DNA from: an uncultured Roseibium sp.
GTDB taxonomy: Bacteria > Pseudomonadota > Alphaproteobacteria > Rhizobiales > Stappiaceae
NCBI RefSeq assembly: GCF_947494555.1
Contig: NZ_CANLVF010000005.1
Coordinates: forward strand, 248,001-312,000
Reading direction: 5' to 3'
DNA: 64,000 nt
The notes below the pieces were generated by a model, which was not told where the DNA came from, ran no database searches, and was given only the letters and a program-made list of their open reading frames with translations. Below, piece after piece: positions 18,707 through 28,794 of the stretch. The position numbers and the translations under genes were made by a program. Positions within the stretch are counted from its first letter, which is position 1. Every line of letters starts with the position of its first letter.

Positions 18707-19843
18707 ATGAACGTGCCAACGGGCGAGGCCTTGAACGGAAGTGCAACTCTTGCAGCAAGCGGGATTTTGCCGGAACGGATCATTCGTGAGATGTTCGCCG
18801 CCGGTGAGATTTCGGCCGCAGAGACCCCAGTTCCCGGGCAGATCCAACCCGCCAGTCTGGACCTTCGCCTCGGCGCGGTGGCCTTTCGCGTTCGTGCCAG
18901 CTTTCTGCCTGGTCCTGAAATCCGCGTTGCCGACCGCCTGGAAGAGCTGAAACTTCACACGGTCGACCTCAGGGACGGCGCCGTTCTTGAAACCGGTTGC
19001 GTCTATATCGTGCCGCTTCAGGAAAGCCTTTCCTTGGCATCAGACATTTCAGCGACCGCAAATCCGAAAAGCTCTACCGGACGTCTTGACGTTTTCACAC
19101 GCGTGATCACCGACAATGGCCTGGCCTTCGACGCGGTTCCGGCCGGCTACACGGGTCCGCTTTACGCGGAGATCTCTCCCCTCACCTTTCCGATCCTCGT
19201 CCGCAGCGGGTCACGCCTCAGCCAGATCCGCTTCCGGCGCGGCCAGGCGCTCATCGCCGATGCCATTCTTGAGGACGTGCACCGAACTCATACGCTGATG
19301 AGCGGCGGCAACGAGCGCATTGGTGGCGGCGTGCAGTTGTCGATCGACCTTGAAGGAAACGGCCCGGGCAGCCTGATCGGCTATCGCGCAAAACACCATT
19401 CAGGCCTGATAGACGTCGACGTTGTCGGGGCGCAGGATCCGCTTGATTTCTGGGAACCGATTTACCGGCGTCAGAAAGGTGAACTGATCCTCGATCCGGA
19501 CGCGTTCTATATCCTTGTCAGCCAGGAGGCGGTCCATGTGCCGCCGGATTTTGCCGCCGAGATGGTACCGTTCGATCCGCTTGTAGGCGAATTCCGTGTG
19601 CATTATGCCGGCTTTTTCGATCCCGGATTTGGGCATGCGGGAGCAGGTGGCGTCGGATCGAGAGCCGTTCTCGAGGTCCGCTCCCACGACGTTCCCTTTA
19701 TCGTAGAACACGGCCAGACCATCGGCCGGCTCGTTTATGAACATATGGCGGAGCGGCCGGTCACGCTCTACGGCGAAGGCATCGGCTCGAACTACCAGGG
19801 CCAGGCGCTGAAACTCTCGAAACACTTCAGGGCGACGTCCTGA
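18707..19843 (+). CDS. dcd: 2'-deoxycytidine 5'-triphosphate deaminase, long alphaproteobacterial form
   Basis: Dcd-like IQPASLDLRLGAVAFRVRASF and a second homologous half; start set at ATG 18707, MNVPTGEALNGS... Confidence 0.8.
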   Translation: MNVPTGEALNGSATLAASGILPERIIREMFAAGEISAAETPVPGQIQPASLDLRLGAVAFRVRASFLPGPEIRVADRLEELKLHTVDLRDGAVLETGCVYIVPLQESLSLASDISATANPKSSTGRLDVFTRVITDNGLAFDAVPAGYTGPLYAEISPLTFPILVRSGSRLSQIRFRRGQALIADAILEDVHRTHTLMSGGNERIGGGVQLSIDLEGNGPGSLIGYRAKHHSGLIDVDVVGAQDPLDFWEPIYRRQKGELILDPDAFYILVSQEAVHVPPDFAAEMVPFDPLVGEFRVHYAGFFDPGFGHAGAGGVGSRAVLEVRSHDVPFIVEHGQTIGRLVYEHMAERPVTLYGEGIGSNYQGQALKLSKHFRATS

Positions 19844-19849
19844 AGCGCC

Positions 19850-20398
19850 ATGTCCCTGAAAACCGTCTTGCGCGAATTCGAGGGATTTCTGGAAGACCGG
19901 AAGTCCAGGTTCCTGGCGCACCTGGTGCCTATCGATCAGTTCAACCAGCGTCTTGACGAGCTGCGTAAGGAGCACAGGAAAGCCAACCATATCGTGACCG
20001 CGCATCGCCAACTGCTTGACGACGGCCGGATCGAGGAAAGCGGCAAGGATGATGGCGAACCGGCCGGGACCTCCGGAATGCCGACCTTGCGTGTGCTTCA
20101 GGGTGCTGAGCTGATTAACTGCGCCGTCCTGATCGTGCGCTATTTCGGCGGCACGAAACTTGGCGGTGGCGGGCTTGCACGCGCCTATTCCGGTGCAGCG
20201 CAGGACGCGATCAGCAACGCCGAGCTGGTTCCGTTCCAGAAGATAGGTCGGAAAATACTGAACGCGACGTTTGCGGCAAGTTCCGATCTTGAGCGAATGA
20301 TCGAAGGCCTCGGTCTCACGGTTGTCACGCGGGACTATACGGAGGCCGGTGTCGAACTGAGCGTTGAAGGCCCGGAAGAGGTTCTGGCGAACCTGTAG
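19850..20398 (+). CDS. YigZ/IMPACT family (UPF0029) protein
   Basis: 182 aa; KANHIVTAHRQ...DGEPAGTSGMPTLRVLQGAELINCAVLIVRYFGGTKLGGGGLARAYSGAA. Confidence 0.92.
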   Translation: MSLKTVLREFEGFLEDRKSRFLAHLVPIDQFNQRLDELRKEHRKANHIVTAHRQLLDDGRIEESGKDDGEPAGTSGMPTLRVLQGAELINCAVLIVRYFGGTKLGGGGLARAYSGAAQDAISNAELVPFQKIGRKILNATFAASSDLERMIEGLGLTVVTRDYTEAGVELSVEGPEEVLANL

Positions 20399-20597
20399 CA
20401 GTGTTCACTGATTGCCGCGTTTGCTTTGCCCATGCGACTTCAAGGGAAAAGTCAGAGACTTGGCTCGCCCTCAGCACCGATAATATCGGTCCCCTTTCCG
20501 CTTTGAAATCCCTCCTGATCGTCATCAACTCATTGAATATTGACGCCAGACCATGGGTCAATGCCTCTTTGAATGGCTTAAGACGTCGCAAATCTGT

Positions 20598-20729
20598 GGC
20601 CCATCCTTCGAGACGGACCTTCCGGTCCTCCTCAGGATGAGGCTATTGGTAACAAACCAATTCGAAGGTCGCAAAATTGGATGACCTCATCCGGAGGAAG
20701 CGCGGATGCGCTGTCTCGAAGGATGGGCC
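20598..20729. repeat. Inverted pair of ~46-bp intergenic repeats
   Basis: Left arm GGCCCATCCTTCGAGACGGACCTTCCGGTCCTCCTCAGGATGAGGC (20598-20643); right arm (20683-20729) reverse complement GGCCCATCCTTCGAGACAGCGCATCCGCGCTTCCTCCGGATGAGGTC. Confidence 0.8.
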
Positions 20730-20829
20730 GCCAAAGCCGGGTGCGACATTTTTAAGTCAGTGCGATTAGGAACCGGAGAGGCGCAAACGATGTTGGTTGG
20801 ACGATGGTGATTCAATTTGGGGCTTTCCG

Positions 20830-20859
20830 ATCCCGGCGCACGCTGCGCTTGGCCGGGAT
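20830..20859. repeat. Short palindromic intergenic element
   Basis: ATCCCGGC gcacgctgcgcttg GCCGGGAT, 8-bp perfect arms. Confidence 0.5.
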
Positions 20860-20954
20860 GACGACGGAGGGTCTTGTGCGCCACTGATTAGAAAATTGGA
20901 ACAAGCTGCCGGACCGAACGCGAAACCCAAGTCACCCAAGCGCCGCGCCTGAGT

Positions 20955-22421
20955 TCACTCGACAATCACGGCGCAACCTTCCCGGCGCTCATCGCCGATA
21001 CTTGTAAAACGGCCGCTGCCATCCGCGCTGACTGCATGTACGCCGCCGAAGAACATGTTCTTTTCCGCCCAGATACGATGGTCGGGAAACAGGTTTTCGA
21101 GCTGCCCGAGTTCGATGCCGGCTTCGGTTGCCTCGACGTCCAGATGTCCGTTCTCAATGTGGATGCGCGGTGCACGGACCGCCTCTGCAAGGCCGGACTG
21201 CCCAAGACACAGGCGCACAACGACCTGGAAGATCGCCGAACGGATCCTGCTGGACCCGCCGGACCCGAGCGCGATCAATCGTTCGTCTTTCGTTTCGATC
21301 AGGGTGGGACACATCATCGAGGCCAGCCTCGTGTTCGCCGGCCATTCGGCCGATCCATGTGGGTTCACATCCTCTTCTCCAAGAATATTGTTCAGCATGA
21401 ACCCATACCCGGTGACGATCTCGCCGTTGCCGGTGCCGTTCGAGACCGTTACCGAGCAGGCATTGCCTTGCGCATCAATCGTTGAGATGTGGGTCGTTCC
21501 CGTTTGGCGCATGGGCCGGTCCAGGAGCTTTGCAAGGTCTCCACGGGCCAACCGGCGGGCTTCGTCAGCCTGCTGCAGAGCCGTTGCCATGGCTGGCATG
21601 TCGCACCGCTCAAGATGGGTCAGCGCATAACGGATCAATGCGCCGCAAGCGGCCGGCGGCGGATTGAGGAAAACCGAAGCGCTGTCTAGCGCGATACGCA
21701 GCGGCTCACGCGCGACGACTTCATAGCCTTCCAAGTCCGCACGACCCAGATGCCCGCCACGCTTCTGCTCTTGAAGGATTTGATCCGCGATCCCAGAGTG
21801 CAGCCAGTCTCCGCGCGCCCATTCTTCGAACATTTCGGCGAGGCCGGGATTTCGAAAGATCGATCCGACACCGGGCAAATCACCCGAAGGCGCAAACAGA
21901 TCGGTTGCGGCCTTAGTTGCGGTCAGGATCGGATGAACCACAGTTGACAGATAATGCTGGTAGGCAGTGATGCGGTGCCCTGACTTTGCCGCGCGTATCG
22001 CGGGAGCAAAAAGGTCGGCAAAGGGCAACGTAGCGCCCGTCTCGTGGAGAGCAGTCAGGCCTGCAAAAAAGCCCGGCGAGGCGACAGTGGCAGGTCCGAT
22101 GTGAAAAACCTGCGTGGCCGATCCGAAATCGGCGGTAATGCCTTGAAAGCCGTCGGCAACGTCGCCGCGTTGTTGCTGAGGCGTTTGAGGAAAAAAATCG
22201 AGCAGCGTGGTTGCTCCGCTCTGACCGCTGCGGATCATCGCGAATCCGCCGCCGCCCGGCGACGCCAGAACCGGCTCGCACACGCACGCCATCGCGAGCG
22301 CGGCGATTGCCGCATCAAAGGCGTTGCCGCCATTGCGCAGCATTTCAGACCCAGCCTCCGCAGTCAGCTGGTGGCCCGCTGCTATCGTACCTTTTGGTTC
22401 CACCGCCATATGTTCCGACAA
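20955..22421 (-). CDS. Gamma-glutamyltransferase family protein
   Basis: 488 aa; GGNAFDAAIAALAMACVCEPVLASPGGGGFAMI; catalytic Thr region TTHISTIDAQGNACSVTVSNG; GSGGSSRI. Confidence 0.9.
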   Translation of the reverse strand: MSEHMAVEPKGTIAAGHQLTAEAGSEMLRNGGNAFDAAIAALAMACVCEPVLASPGGGGFAMIRSGQSGATTLLDFFPQTPQQQRGDVADGFQGITADFGSATQVFHIGPATVASPGFFAGLTALHETGATLPFADLFAPAIRAAKSGHRITAYQHYLSTVVHPILTATKAATDLFAPSGDLPGVGSIFRNPGLAEMFEEWARGDWLHSGIADQILQEQKRGGHLGRADLEGYEVVAREPLRIALDSASVFLNPPPAACGALIRYALTHLERCDMPAMATALQQADEARRLARGDLAKLLDRPMRQTGTTHISTIDAQGNACSVTVSNGTGNGEIVTGYGFMLNNILGEEDVNPHGSAEWPANTRLASMMCPTLIETKDERLIALGSGGSSRIRSAIFQVVVRLCLGQSGLAEAVRAPRIHIENGHLDVEATEAGIELGQLENLFPDHRIWAEKNMFFGGVHAVSADGSGRFTSIGDERREGCAVIVE

Positions 22422-22480
22422 ATCACGCGTTTACCGGAAAGGCAAGGTCGGCTGGCGGCACATGCTCCGTATGCGTGTCC

Positions 22481-23281
22481 TCACGTCGATTTTTCGGCAA
22501 CCTTAACCCGCAACTCCCGCAATTCTGCACGCAGCGCCTTGACCTCTTCCAGGATCAGGCCCGTATCGTCATGGATCGCCTGGCGGTTGGCATCGGCCTC
22601 GGCTTCATGCTCCTCCTGCATGGCGGAAACGATGATACCGATAAAAAGGTTCAGCACCGTGAATGCGGTGCACAGAATAAACGGCACGAAGAACATCCAT
22701 GAAAGCGGGTAGACTTCCATGACCGGACGTACGATGCCCATCGACCAGCTTTCCAGCGTCATGATCTGGAAGAGCGTATAGAGCGAGGCACCAAGATCAC
22801 CGAACCATTCGGGGAAGGTGTGGCCGAAAAGCTTGGTGGCCATAACGGCAAAAACGTAAAAGACCAGCGCCATCAAGACAACGATCGAGCCCATGCCCGG
22901 CAAAGCGGCAATCAACCCGCCGATTACGCGCCTGAGGGAAGGAACAACCGAAATCAGACGCAGAACACGCAGGATACGCAGGGACCGGAGCACCGACATT
23001 GGTCCCGTCGAGGGAATCAGCGCGATCCCGACAATGGCGAAATCGAAGAGGCTCCAGGGATCCTTGAAGAACTTCAGACCGTGCGCGTAAAGACGCAGGA
23101 TCAGCTCAAAAACAAAGATTGCGAGAATAACCCGGTCGATCAGGACGAGCCACGTGCCAACACTGTCCATCATAAACGGGCTTGTCTCCAGGCCGAGCGT
23201 GACCGCATTCAGCATGATGATCCCGATGATACAGAATTCCCAATTGCGCGAGGTAACCAGCGCCCTGACCTGATTTCGCAT
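22481..23281 (-). CDS. Voltage-gated sodium channel, BacNav/NavAb-like
   Basis: 266 aa six-TM; S4 RSLRILRVLRLISVVPSLRRV; selectivity filter FQIMTLESWSMGIVRPVM; C-terminal coiled coil. Confidence 0.9.
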   Translation of the reverse strand: MRNQVRALVTSRNWEFCIIGIIMLNAVTLGLETSPFMMDSVGTWLVLIDRVILAIFVFELILRLYAHGLKFFKDPWSLFDFAIVGIALIPSTGPMSVLRSLRILRVLRLISVVPSLRRVIGGLIAALPGMGSIVVLMALVFYVFAVMATKLFGHTFPEWFGDLGASLYTLFQIMTLESWSMGIVRPVMEVYPLSWMFFVPFILCTAFTVLNLFIGIIVSAMQEEHEAEADANRQAIHDDTGLILEEVKALRAELRELRVKVAEKST

Positions 23282-23437
23282 ATACCTGACCTGGAGTTTG
23301 TCCGTTCACTACACCGCGCTTTCGCGCCGGCGCGAACATGGCGATTTCTGCGCTGCAGCGCAAGATCAAGCAGAACGGAAAAGCACCTTGTCCGCTTGAC
23401 AGGTTCACCAAGTCGGCTCAGTACTTGGGTTGGCCGG

Positions 23438-23511
23438 GCGGGTGTAGCTCAATGGTAGAGCAGAAGCTTCCCAAGCTTAAGACGGGGGTTCGATTCCCCT
23501 CACCCGCTCCA
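23438..23511 (+). tRNA. tRNA-Gly (anticodon CCC)
   Basis: GCGGGTGTAGCTCAATGGTAGAGCAGAAGCTTCCCAAGCTTAAGACGGGGGTTCGATTCCCCTCACCCGCTCCA: paired acceptor stem, TTCCCAA anticodon loop, GGTTCGATTCC T-arm, encoded CCA. Confidence 0.97.
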
Positions 23512-23683
23512 TGACTGCCGGAAAATCTGCAGCCAATTGAACAAGTACGACGGCGTCTGCGGAAAGCTGGATACAAACGACTTCGGTGCTTCACATGACG
23601 AGCTGTCGCCGAAAAAGCGATCGTCAGCTAGCAACCTCGGTAAATCAGCGCCTGGAGAGACCATTCAAAGTTCAGTCTCGCAA

Positions 23684-25471
23684 CTAGTTTTCCTTACAAT
23701 CGAATACGCTCAGCGGCCGACGATCTATATCGTTCACCAAAATCACTACATCAATGGAGCGGCTTCGTGCGATGGGGCATAGCTCATCGGGCGTATAGGG
23801 CGGGGTAAGGTTCTGCCAGATGCTCTGATACCCGGCGATAGGGTTTGGACACCGTTCCGTTGTCGGGCGGTTTCCAACCAGAAGCGCCATGCCGGTATTC
23901 GCCTGCAGATAAAAATTCGGAAAAATACAAGAATAGCCCAGAGCCCAGAATTCGTCGTTCTCATGCGGAATGAACAGACCAACATTTAAACTATCGTCAA
24001 ATTGATCCGCTGCCTGTTGAACTGCGTTCAACGTTTGGGTGAGCAGCGGGTCGCTGGCTTGCAAGCTGGAAGCGATGCGTTGGAGCGATCTATCCATGCG
24101 CGCTCTCATGTCGTTGTTGTCAGCCAACTCAAATATCGTCAGGGCGTTGATCGCGACAACCACTGCCAGTGCAATCTTTAAAGTCACCCTGGATTGCAGG
24201 AATTTTCTGTTTGAAGCAATACCGACAATGACCGGCACGGAAATCCAAAGTGCCTGATTGTGAAAGAAAGTCTCCTGGTTGCCGCTGGCATAGAGTGTAG
24301 GCGTTACCAAAGCTGCAAGCAGCATCACGGTGAGCGGAAGCGACAACCACTTCACCGACGAATCTCGATCGGTGACCATCAACAACAACAGTAAAAGCGC
24401 AACACCGGCATGCAGTGCAAGCAGCTTCCACTTGACTATGATTTCCAGCCCACCAACGAATTCCAGTGAAAAATAAATTGCATAGAACCCCGCCAAAGCT
24501 AACAACACCGAACAAACTGCGAGCAAGGCCAGGCGATGAACCAATCTCATCGGCAAGATCAATATTGCAATACATGCCCCCGCCGAAGTGACATAGCCGA
24601 CCTGGATCTTTGAGGCCGTTGCCAATGTTGCAACGAGCACCATCAGCGCACAAAATTTTGCTGCCGTTCGGAACGGCATATCCGTCTCTTTGTAAGCCTT
24701 TGACGCAAGCGCCAGTCGCACCAACACGAATACCTGCAGCAGTAGAAACATAAGCGCGAACGCGTATGGCGCATTTATGAACGGCTTCATTCCCCAATAT
24801 GGAACTTCTACGGTCAGAGAGAACAAACTGATCGTTGCGATCGCGACCGGGGCCCATGCCGCCGATAACACTGGCGCTCCGAGGACGATCGGAATTGCGA
24901 CGAGCAACATTATCCAAATGGCCGGAACGAACCCGGAGAAGTAAGGGTAAAAGACGTCGATCGGATTTGTTCCTAAGAGAGCCGACAAACCGCCGAGAGA
25001 GACTTCAAACAAAGACGGACTGATTGTATTGACGTATCCATTCACGCCTGCGGTGATCAGCGCATTTTCCGAGAACATACTCGAAATACTGAGTCTGAAT
25101 ACCATGTCATGGTGAAGCAATCCTGCATGCATCAGCATTGGCGCAAAAGGTGTTCCAACCCCATATATGAGCCGGACGCTTCCAACAAATGCAAAGAAAA
25201 CCAACACGATGGCAATGACTGTCGCTCCGTATGCCTTGGTTCCAGGCGAATGCTGAGGCAGCTGTTCAACGCGATAAAAAAGCAGGCAGCAGAGAGCACT
25301 CGAAAGAAGTAAAAATAAAGCGCCCCCTAAAATGTTGTTGAGTAAATTTATGCCATCATGAAAATATATCGAGCTCACCAATACTGAAAAAACCAGTGAA
25401 AATATAATATAGAATATCGGAAACCAGATCACATATACAATAAAGGACCAGTTAAACGCTGAACGCTTCAT
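23684..25471 (-). CDS. Polytopic membrane protein (possible lipid-linked glycosyltransferase)
   Basis: 595 aa, >10 hydrophobic segments then a soluble C-terminal domain; function from context only. Confidence 0.6.
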   Translation of the reverse strand: MKRSAFNWSFIVYVIWFPIFYIIFSLVFSVLVSSIYFHDGINLLNNILGGALFLLLSSALCCLLFYRVEQLPQHSPGTKAYGATVIAIVLVFFAFVGSVRLIYGVGTPFAPMLMHAGLLHHDMVFRLSISSMFSENALITAGVNGYVNTISPSLFEVSLGGLSALLGTNPIDVFYPYFSGFVPAIWIMLLVAIPIVLGAPVLSAAWAPVAIATISLFSLTVEVPYWGMKPFINAPYAFALMFLLLQVFVLVRLALASKAYKETDMPFRTAAKFCALMVLVATLATASKIQVGYVTSAGACIAILILPMRLVHRLALLAVCSVLLALAGFYAIYFSLEFVGGLEIIVKWKLLALHAGVALLLLLLMVTDRDSSVKWLSLPLTVMLLAALVTPTLYASGNQETFFHNQALWISVPVIVGIASNRKFLQSRVTLKIALAVVVAINALTIFELADNNDMRARMDRSLQRIASSLQASDPLLTQTLNAVQQAADQFDDSLNVGLFIPHENDEFWALGYSCIFPNFYLQANTGMALLVGNRPTTERCPNPIAGYQSIWQNLTPPYTPDELCPIARSRSIDVVILVNDIDRRPLSVFDCKEN

Positions 25472-25908
25472 TTTAAGAAAAAAATCTCCACCGATAATGA
25501 GGCGCTGAAAGGACGTGCGATACGCGCACGGAAAACCCTGGAACCTCGCGCCAGCGTGAGTGTTAGTACAAGTCGCAAATACGGTCCATCATGATTTCTG
25601 CGCGCAATCCTTGTATCGACTTAAAACTGCGTCCCAACATTTGGAAGGAGCAGCCGAGTTCGGAGTAGAGACGGACCGGCCGGCCCTTCGCTTTCAGCAA
25701 CATTTTTGTGTGTGTTCTGCAGGTTTAACGTCCTCAATCGTCTCTGTCCTTCCCAAAACAGGGTTACCTTCAAGCAAAGCGGGACAGGGCAATATTTCAG
25801 ATATGCAATTGACAACGCTGAGATAACGCAAGACATACACTGCTGGCCACATCGGGCTTGGTGAAACGCTCGAAGACACTACGCTTTGATTGCGGGGCAA
25901 GAATAAGA

Positions 25909-26832
25909 ATGACAAATGAACCTGGGAAAGATCCTATCGGTCTTTTGCTTGCTGGTGGTACCGGTAGCCGACTTTTTCCGACGACAAAGTCCGTAAATAA
26001 ACATCTTCTCCATGTCTATGACAAACCCCTGATTTACTACTCTCTTTCTTTGTTGATGCTCATCAAGGTTCGCGAGGTCATCTTTATTTGCCGGCCGGAG
26101 GACGAAGCGGCTTTCAGAGGTCTGTTTGGCGACGGAAGTCAATGGGGCATGACGCTGAATTATGTTCATCAAGATGAGCCCCATGGCATCGCCGAGGTTT
26201 TTCTCCTGTGCGCCCAGCAGATCGGCAACCGGGACTCAGTCTTGGTTCTGGGCGACAATCTGATCCACGGATCGAACCTGGCCTCAGTGCTACAACGCGT
26301 TCTGGAAGAAAACGTTGGCGCCAGCATTCTTGGCTACCCCGTAAAGAACCCTGAAGCCTTTGGCGTTGTTGAACTCAGTGGAGACCACGAAGTCCTGAGT
26401 TTGGAAGAAAAACCGGATCAACCGCGATCCAATTTAGCTGTTCCGGGTTTTTATTGTTACGACGGCCGTGCCGTGGAGTTCGCGAAATCCCTCAAGCCAT
26501 CCCAGCGGGGTGAACTGGAAATCACCGACCTCAACAGGCTTTACCTGGCCGACGGCAGCCTCAAAGCAGTTGACCTCGGTCGCGGCGTCGCCTGGCTTGA
26601 CGGGGGAACACCCGAAGGCTTGTTCGAGGCGAGCCAATACGTTCGAACCATGCAGCGCCGGAACGGCTTGATGATCGCCAGCCCTGAAGAAATGGCGTGG
26701 CGCAACGGATGGATTGACAGATCAGATCTGGTCGCTCTTTGCGAGAAAAACAAATCGAATGACTACTTCAATTTGTTGCATGAGATTTGTGTTCGCCCCC
26801 AATCAAAGTCAGTGTTGAACCCGTCCGATTAG
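25909..26832 (+). CDS. Glucose-1-phosphate thymidylyltransferase-like sugar nucleotidyltransferase
   Basis: LLLAGGTGSRLFPTTKSVNKHLLHVYDKPLIYYSLSLLML..., VLGDNLIHG, PGFYCYD..., GELEITDLN, GVAWLDGGTPEGL: RmlA-type motifs. Confidence 0.9.
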   Translation: MTNEPGKDPIGLLLAGGTGSRLFPTTKSVNKHLLHVYDKPLIYYSLSLLMLIKVREVIFICRPEDEAAFRGLFGDGSQWGMTLNYVHQDEPHGIAEVFLLCAQQIGNRDSVLVLGDNLIHGSNLASVLQRVLEENVGASILGYPVKNPEAFGVVELSGDHEVLSLEEKPDQPRSNLAVPGFYCYDGRAVEFAKSLKPSQRGELEITDLNRLYLADGSLKAVDLGRGVAWLDGGTPEGLFEASQYVRTMQRRNGLMIASPEEMAWRNGWIDRSDLVALCEKNKSNDYFNLLHEICVRPQSKSVLNPSD

Positions 26833-26980
26833 TGCGGCTCATTGGGCCGTATCGTCCATTTTTTGAAACAAAAACCTGCGGCGCCGATGCGCGCTGCAAA
26901 TACCTGCCAAGTAAAAGGCGCCGGCGATCGTCGTCGTGCCAGGAAACTCAACGCTCGGCCTACGCCCTCGGACCAGGAAA

Positions 26981-28123
26981 TCAATCGATTGCGTTTTTCA
27001 GCGTCCGGGCAACTTCGTCCTGTTGTTCAACGGTTATTGTCGTCCAGAACGGTAGTCTGACAAGCCTTTCGGAGTATTCATTCGTAATTTCGAGGTTGCC
27101 ATGCGCTCGACCGTAGCGCATGCCCGCCGGGGCCGAATGCAGGGGAACGTAATGAAAAACGGAATCTATGCCGTTTTTCTTGAATGTCTCGAGCACACTT
27201 TGTCTGTCAATGTCCGGTGCAAAAAGGACATAGTACATGTGAGCGTTGTGCCGGCACTCCGCGGGGATGATCGGGCGGCGCAGGATACCGCTCGCTTCGA
27301 GGGGCTCCATCAAATCGTGGTAGTAGTGCCAGTTCGCCAGCCTTTGCTCAGTGATCTTTTGTGCTTCCTCAAGCTGCGCCCACAGAAAGGCTGCAATCAA
27401 TTCGCCGGGCAAAAAGGACGATCCGACTTCCTGCCAAGAGTATTTGTCGATCTCGCCCCTGAAAAAACGGCTTCTGTCGGTTCCTTTTTCACGAATAATC
27501 TCAGCTCTCACCGACAAAGTTTCGTCGTTGACCAGCAGAGCTCCGCCTTCTCCCGAGATTACGTTTTTCGTCTCATGGAAACTATAGGTTCCAAGATCGC
27601 CGATGCTTCCAAGCATACGGTCCTTGTAGCTGGCCATCACGCCCTGCGCGGCATCTTCCACGACGTGCAAGCCGTGCTTGCGCGCGATGCTCAATATGGC
27701 GTCCATTTCACACCCGACACCCGCATAGTGCACCGGTACAATCGCTCTGGTTCGTGGTGTGATGGCAGCTTCAAGCAGTCTTTCATCCAGATTGAGCGTG
27801 TCCTCGCGTATATCAACGAAGACCGGCACACCGCCTCGAAGCACGAACGCATTCGCCGTCGACACAAATGTATAAGACGGCATAATCACTTCATCGCCAG
27901 GCTCGATGTCCAACAGCAGCGCGGCCATTTCCAGAGCGGCAGTGCATGAATGCGTCAAAAGTGCTTTGCTGCATCCGCTGTTTTGTTCGATCCACGCGTG
28001 GCAGAGTTTTGTAAACGGACCGTCACCGGCAAGCCTGCCCTTAAAGTGCGCGTCGGCGATATAGTACAGCTCCTTCCCGGTCATATGCGGCCAGTTGAAG
28101 GGAATGTGACTGTTTGATTTCAT
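26981..28123 (-). CDS. dTDP-4-amino-4,6-dideoxygalactose transaminase-like (WecE/RffA) DegT family
   Basis: 380 aa; GRLAGDGPFTKLC...EVIMPSYTFVSTANAFVLRGGVPVFVDIREDTLNLDE...FHETKNVISGEGGALLVND. Confidence 0.88.
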   Translation of the reverse strand: MKSNSHIPFNWPHMTGKELYYIADAHFKGRLAGDGPFTKLCHAWIEQNSGCSKALLTHSCTAALEMAALLLDIEPGDEVIMPSYTFVSTANAFVLRGGVPVFVDIREDTLNLDERLLEAAITPRTRAIVPVHYAGVGCEMDAILSIARKHGLHVVEDAAQGVMASYKDRMLGSIGDLGTYSFHETKNVISGEGGALLVNDETLSVRAEIIREKGTDRSRFFRGEIDKYSWQEVGSSFLPGELIAAFLWAQLEEAQKITEQRLANWHYYHDLMEPLEASGILRRPIIPAECRHNAHMYYVLFAPDIDRQSVLETFKKNGIDSVFHYVPLHSAPAGMRYGRAHGNLEITNEYSERLVRLPFWTTITVEQQDEVARTLKNAID

Positions 28124-28388
28124 TAGGTCACCGTCTTTGTTTCTTGATCAGATCCGGAACCATTTACTGAAGCGGGCTCGATTGAGCCGATTGCCGACCT
28201 GCGCAGACTGCCACTCAAGATAGTGACAATGGCCTTTTCAATATATTGGGATCTCACTGCTTTGAAAGAGCAGCAATATGTTTTCCCACGCTGATGAAGC
28301 GCCGGTCCAAGGGGCTCGGTCATTATTGGTTCTGAGTTCTAAGCGACAGCGGCCGGCCCCACGAAACGAGCCGGGTAGGATCAATTTC

Positions 28389-28793
28389 TTAGTGCTTTGG
28401 CACTTCCCGAAAAACGTAAAACCGAAATAGAAGAAACAGTAGGCCAGCCACGACGAAAATAGACGCGGCCTGAACCAGCTGGTGCGGGTAGCCCAGCAGG
28501 TCAAAAAATACATACAGCATTCCCAAACTCGTGGCGTAGCCGACGGCGTGAGAAACGCAGTAACGAAACAATCCGCGGGTCTGATACCCATTGTATTCAA
28601 ATGTATATTTCGCGTGACCGAAATAAGCGGTCAATGCCGCAATCGGATACATTATCGCAACAGCGACCTTCGGCTCGAGCCAAAGCCAGGTCACGAGAAG
28701 ATAAATCAGGTAACCCAACAGATTGGTAAGCGCGCCTACTACGCCGTACCGCACCATTTGCCTTGTCGTTGTGATGATCGTATCCAGCGTCAC
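28389..28793 (-). CDS. GtrA-family membrane protein
   Basis: GTG start at 28793; VRYGVVGALTNLLGYLIYLLVTWL...YPIAALTAYFGHAKYTFE, four TM segments. Confidence 0.85.
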   Translation of the reverse strand: MTLDTIITTTRQMVRYGVVGALTNLLGYLIYLLVTWLWLEPKVAVAIMYPIAALTAYFGHAKYTFEYNGYQTRGLFRYCVSHAVGYATSLGMLYVFFDLLGYPHQLVQAASIFVVAGLLFLLFRFYVFREVPKH

Positions 28794-28794
28794 T

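Noticed and set aside
20325-20591. 88-aa - strand ORF
   Set aside because: Overlaps the end of the YigZ gene and the intergenic repeat region; no support.
22820-23458. 212-aa + strand ORF
   Set aside because: Antisense to the sodium channel and runs into the tRNA-Gly.
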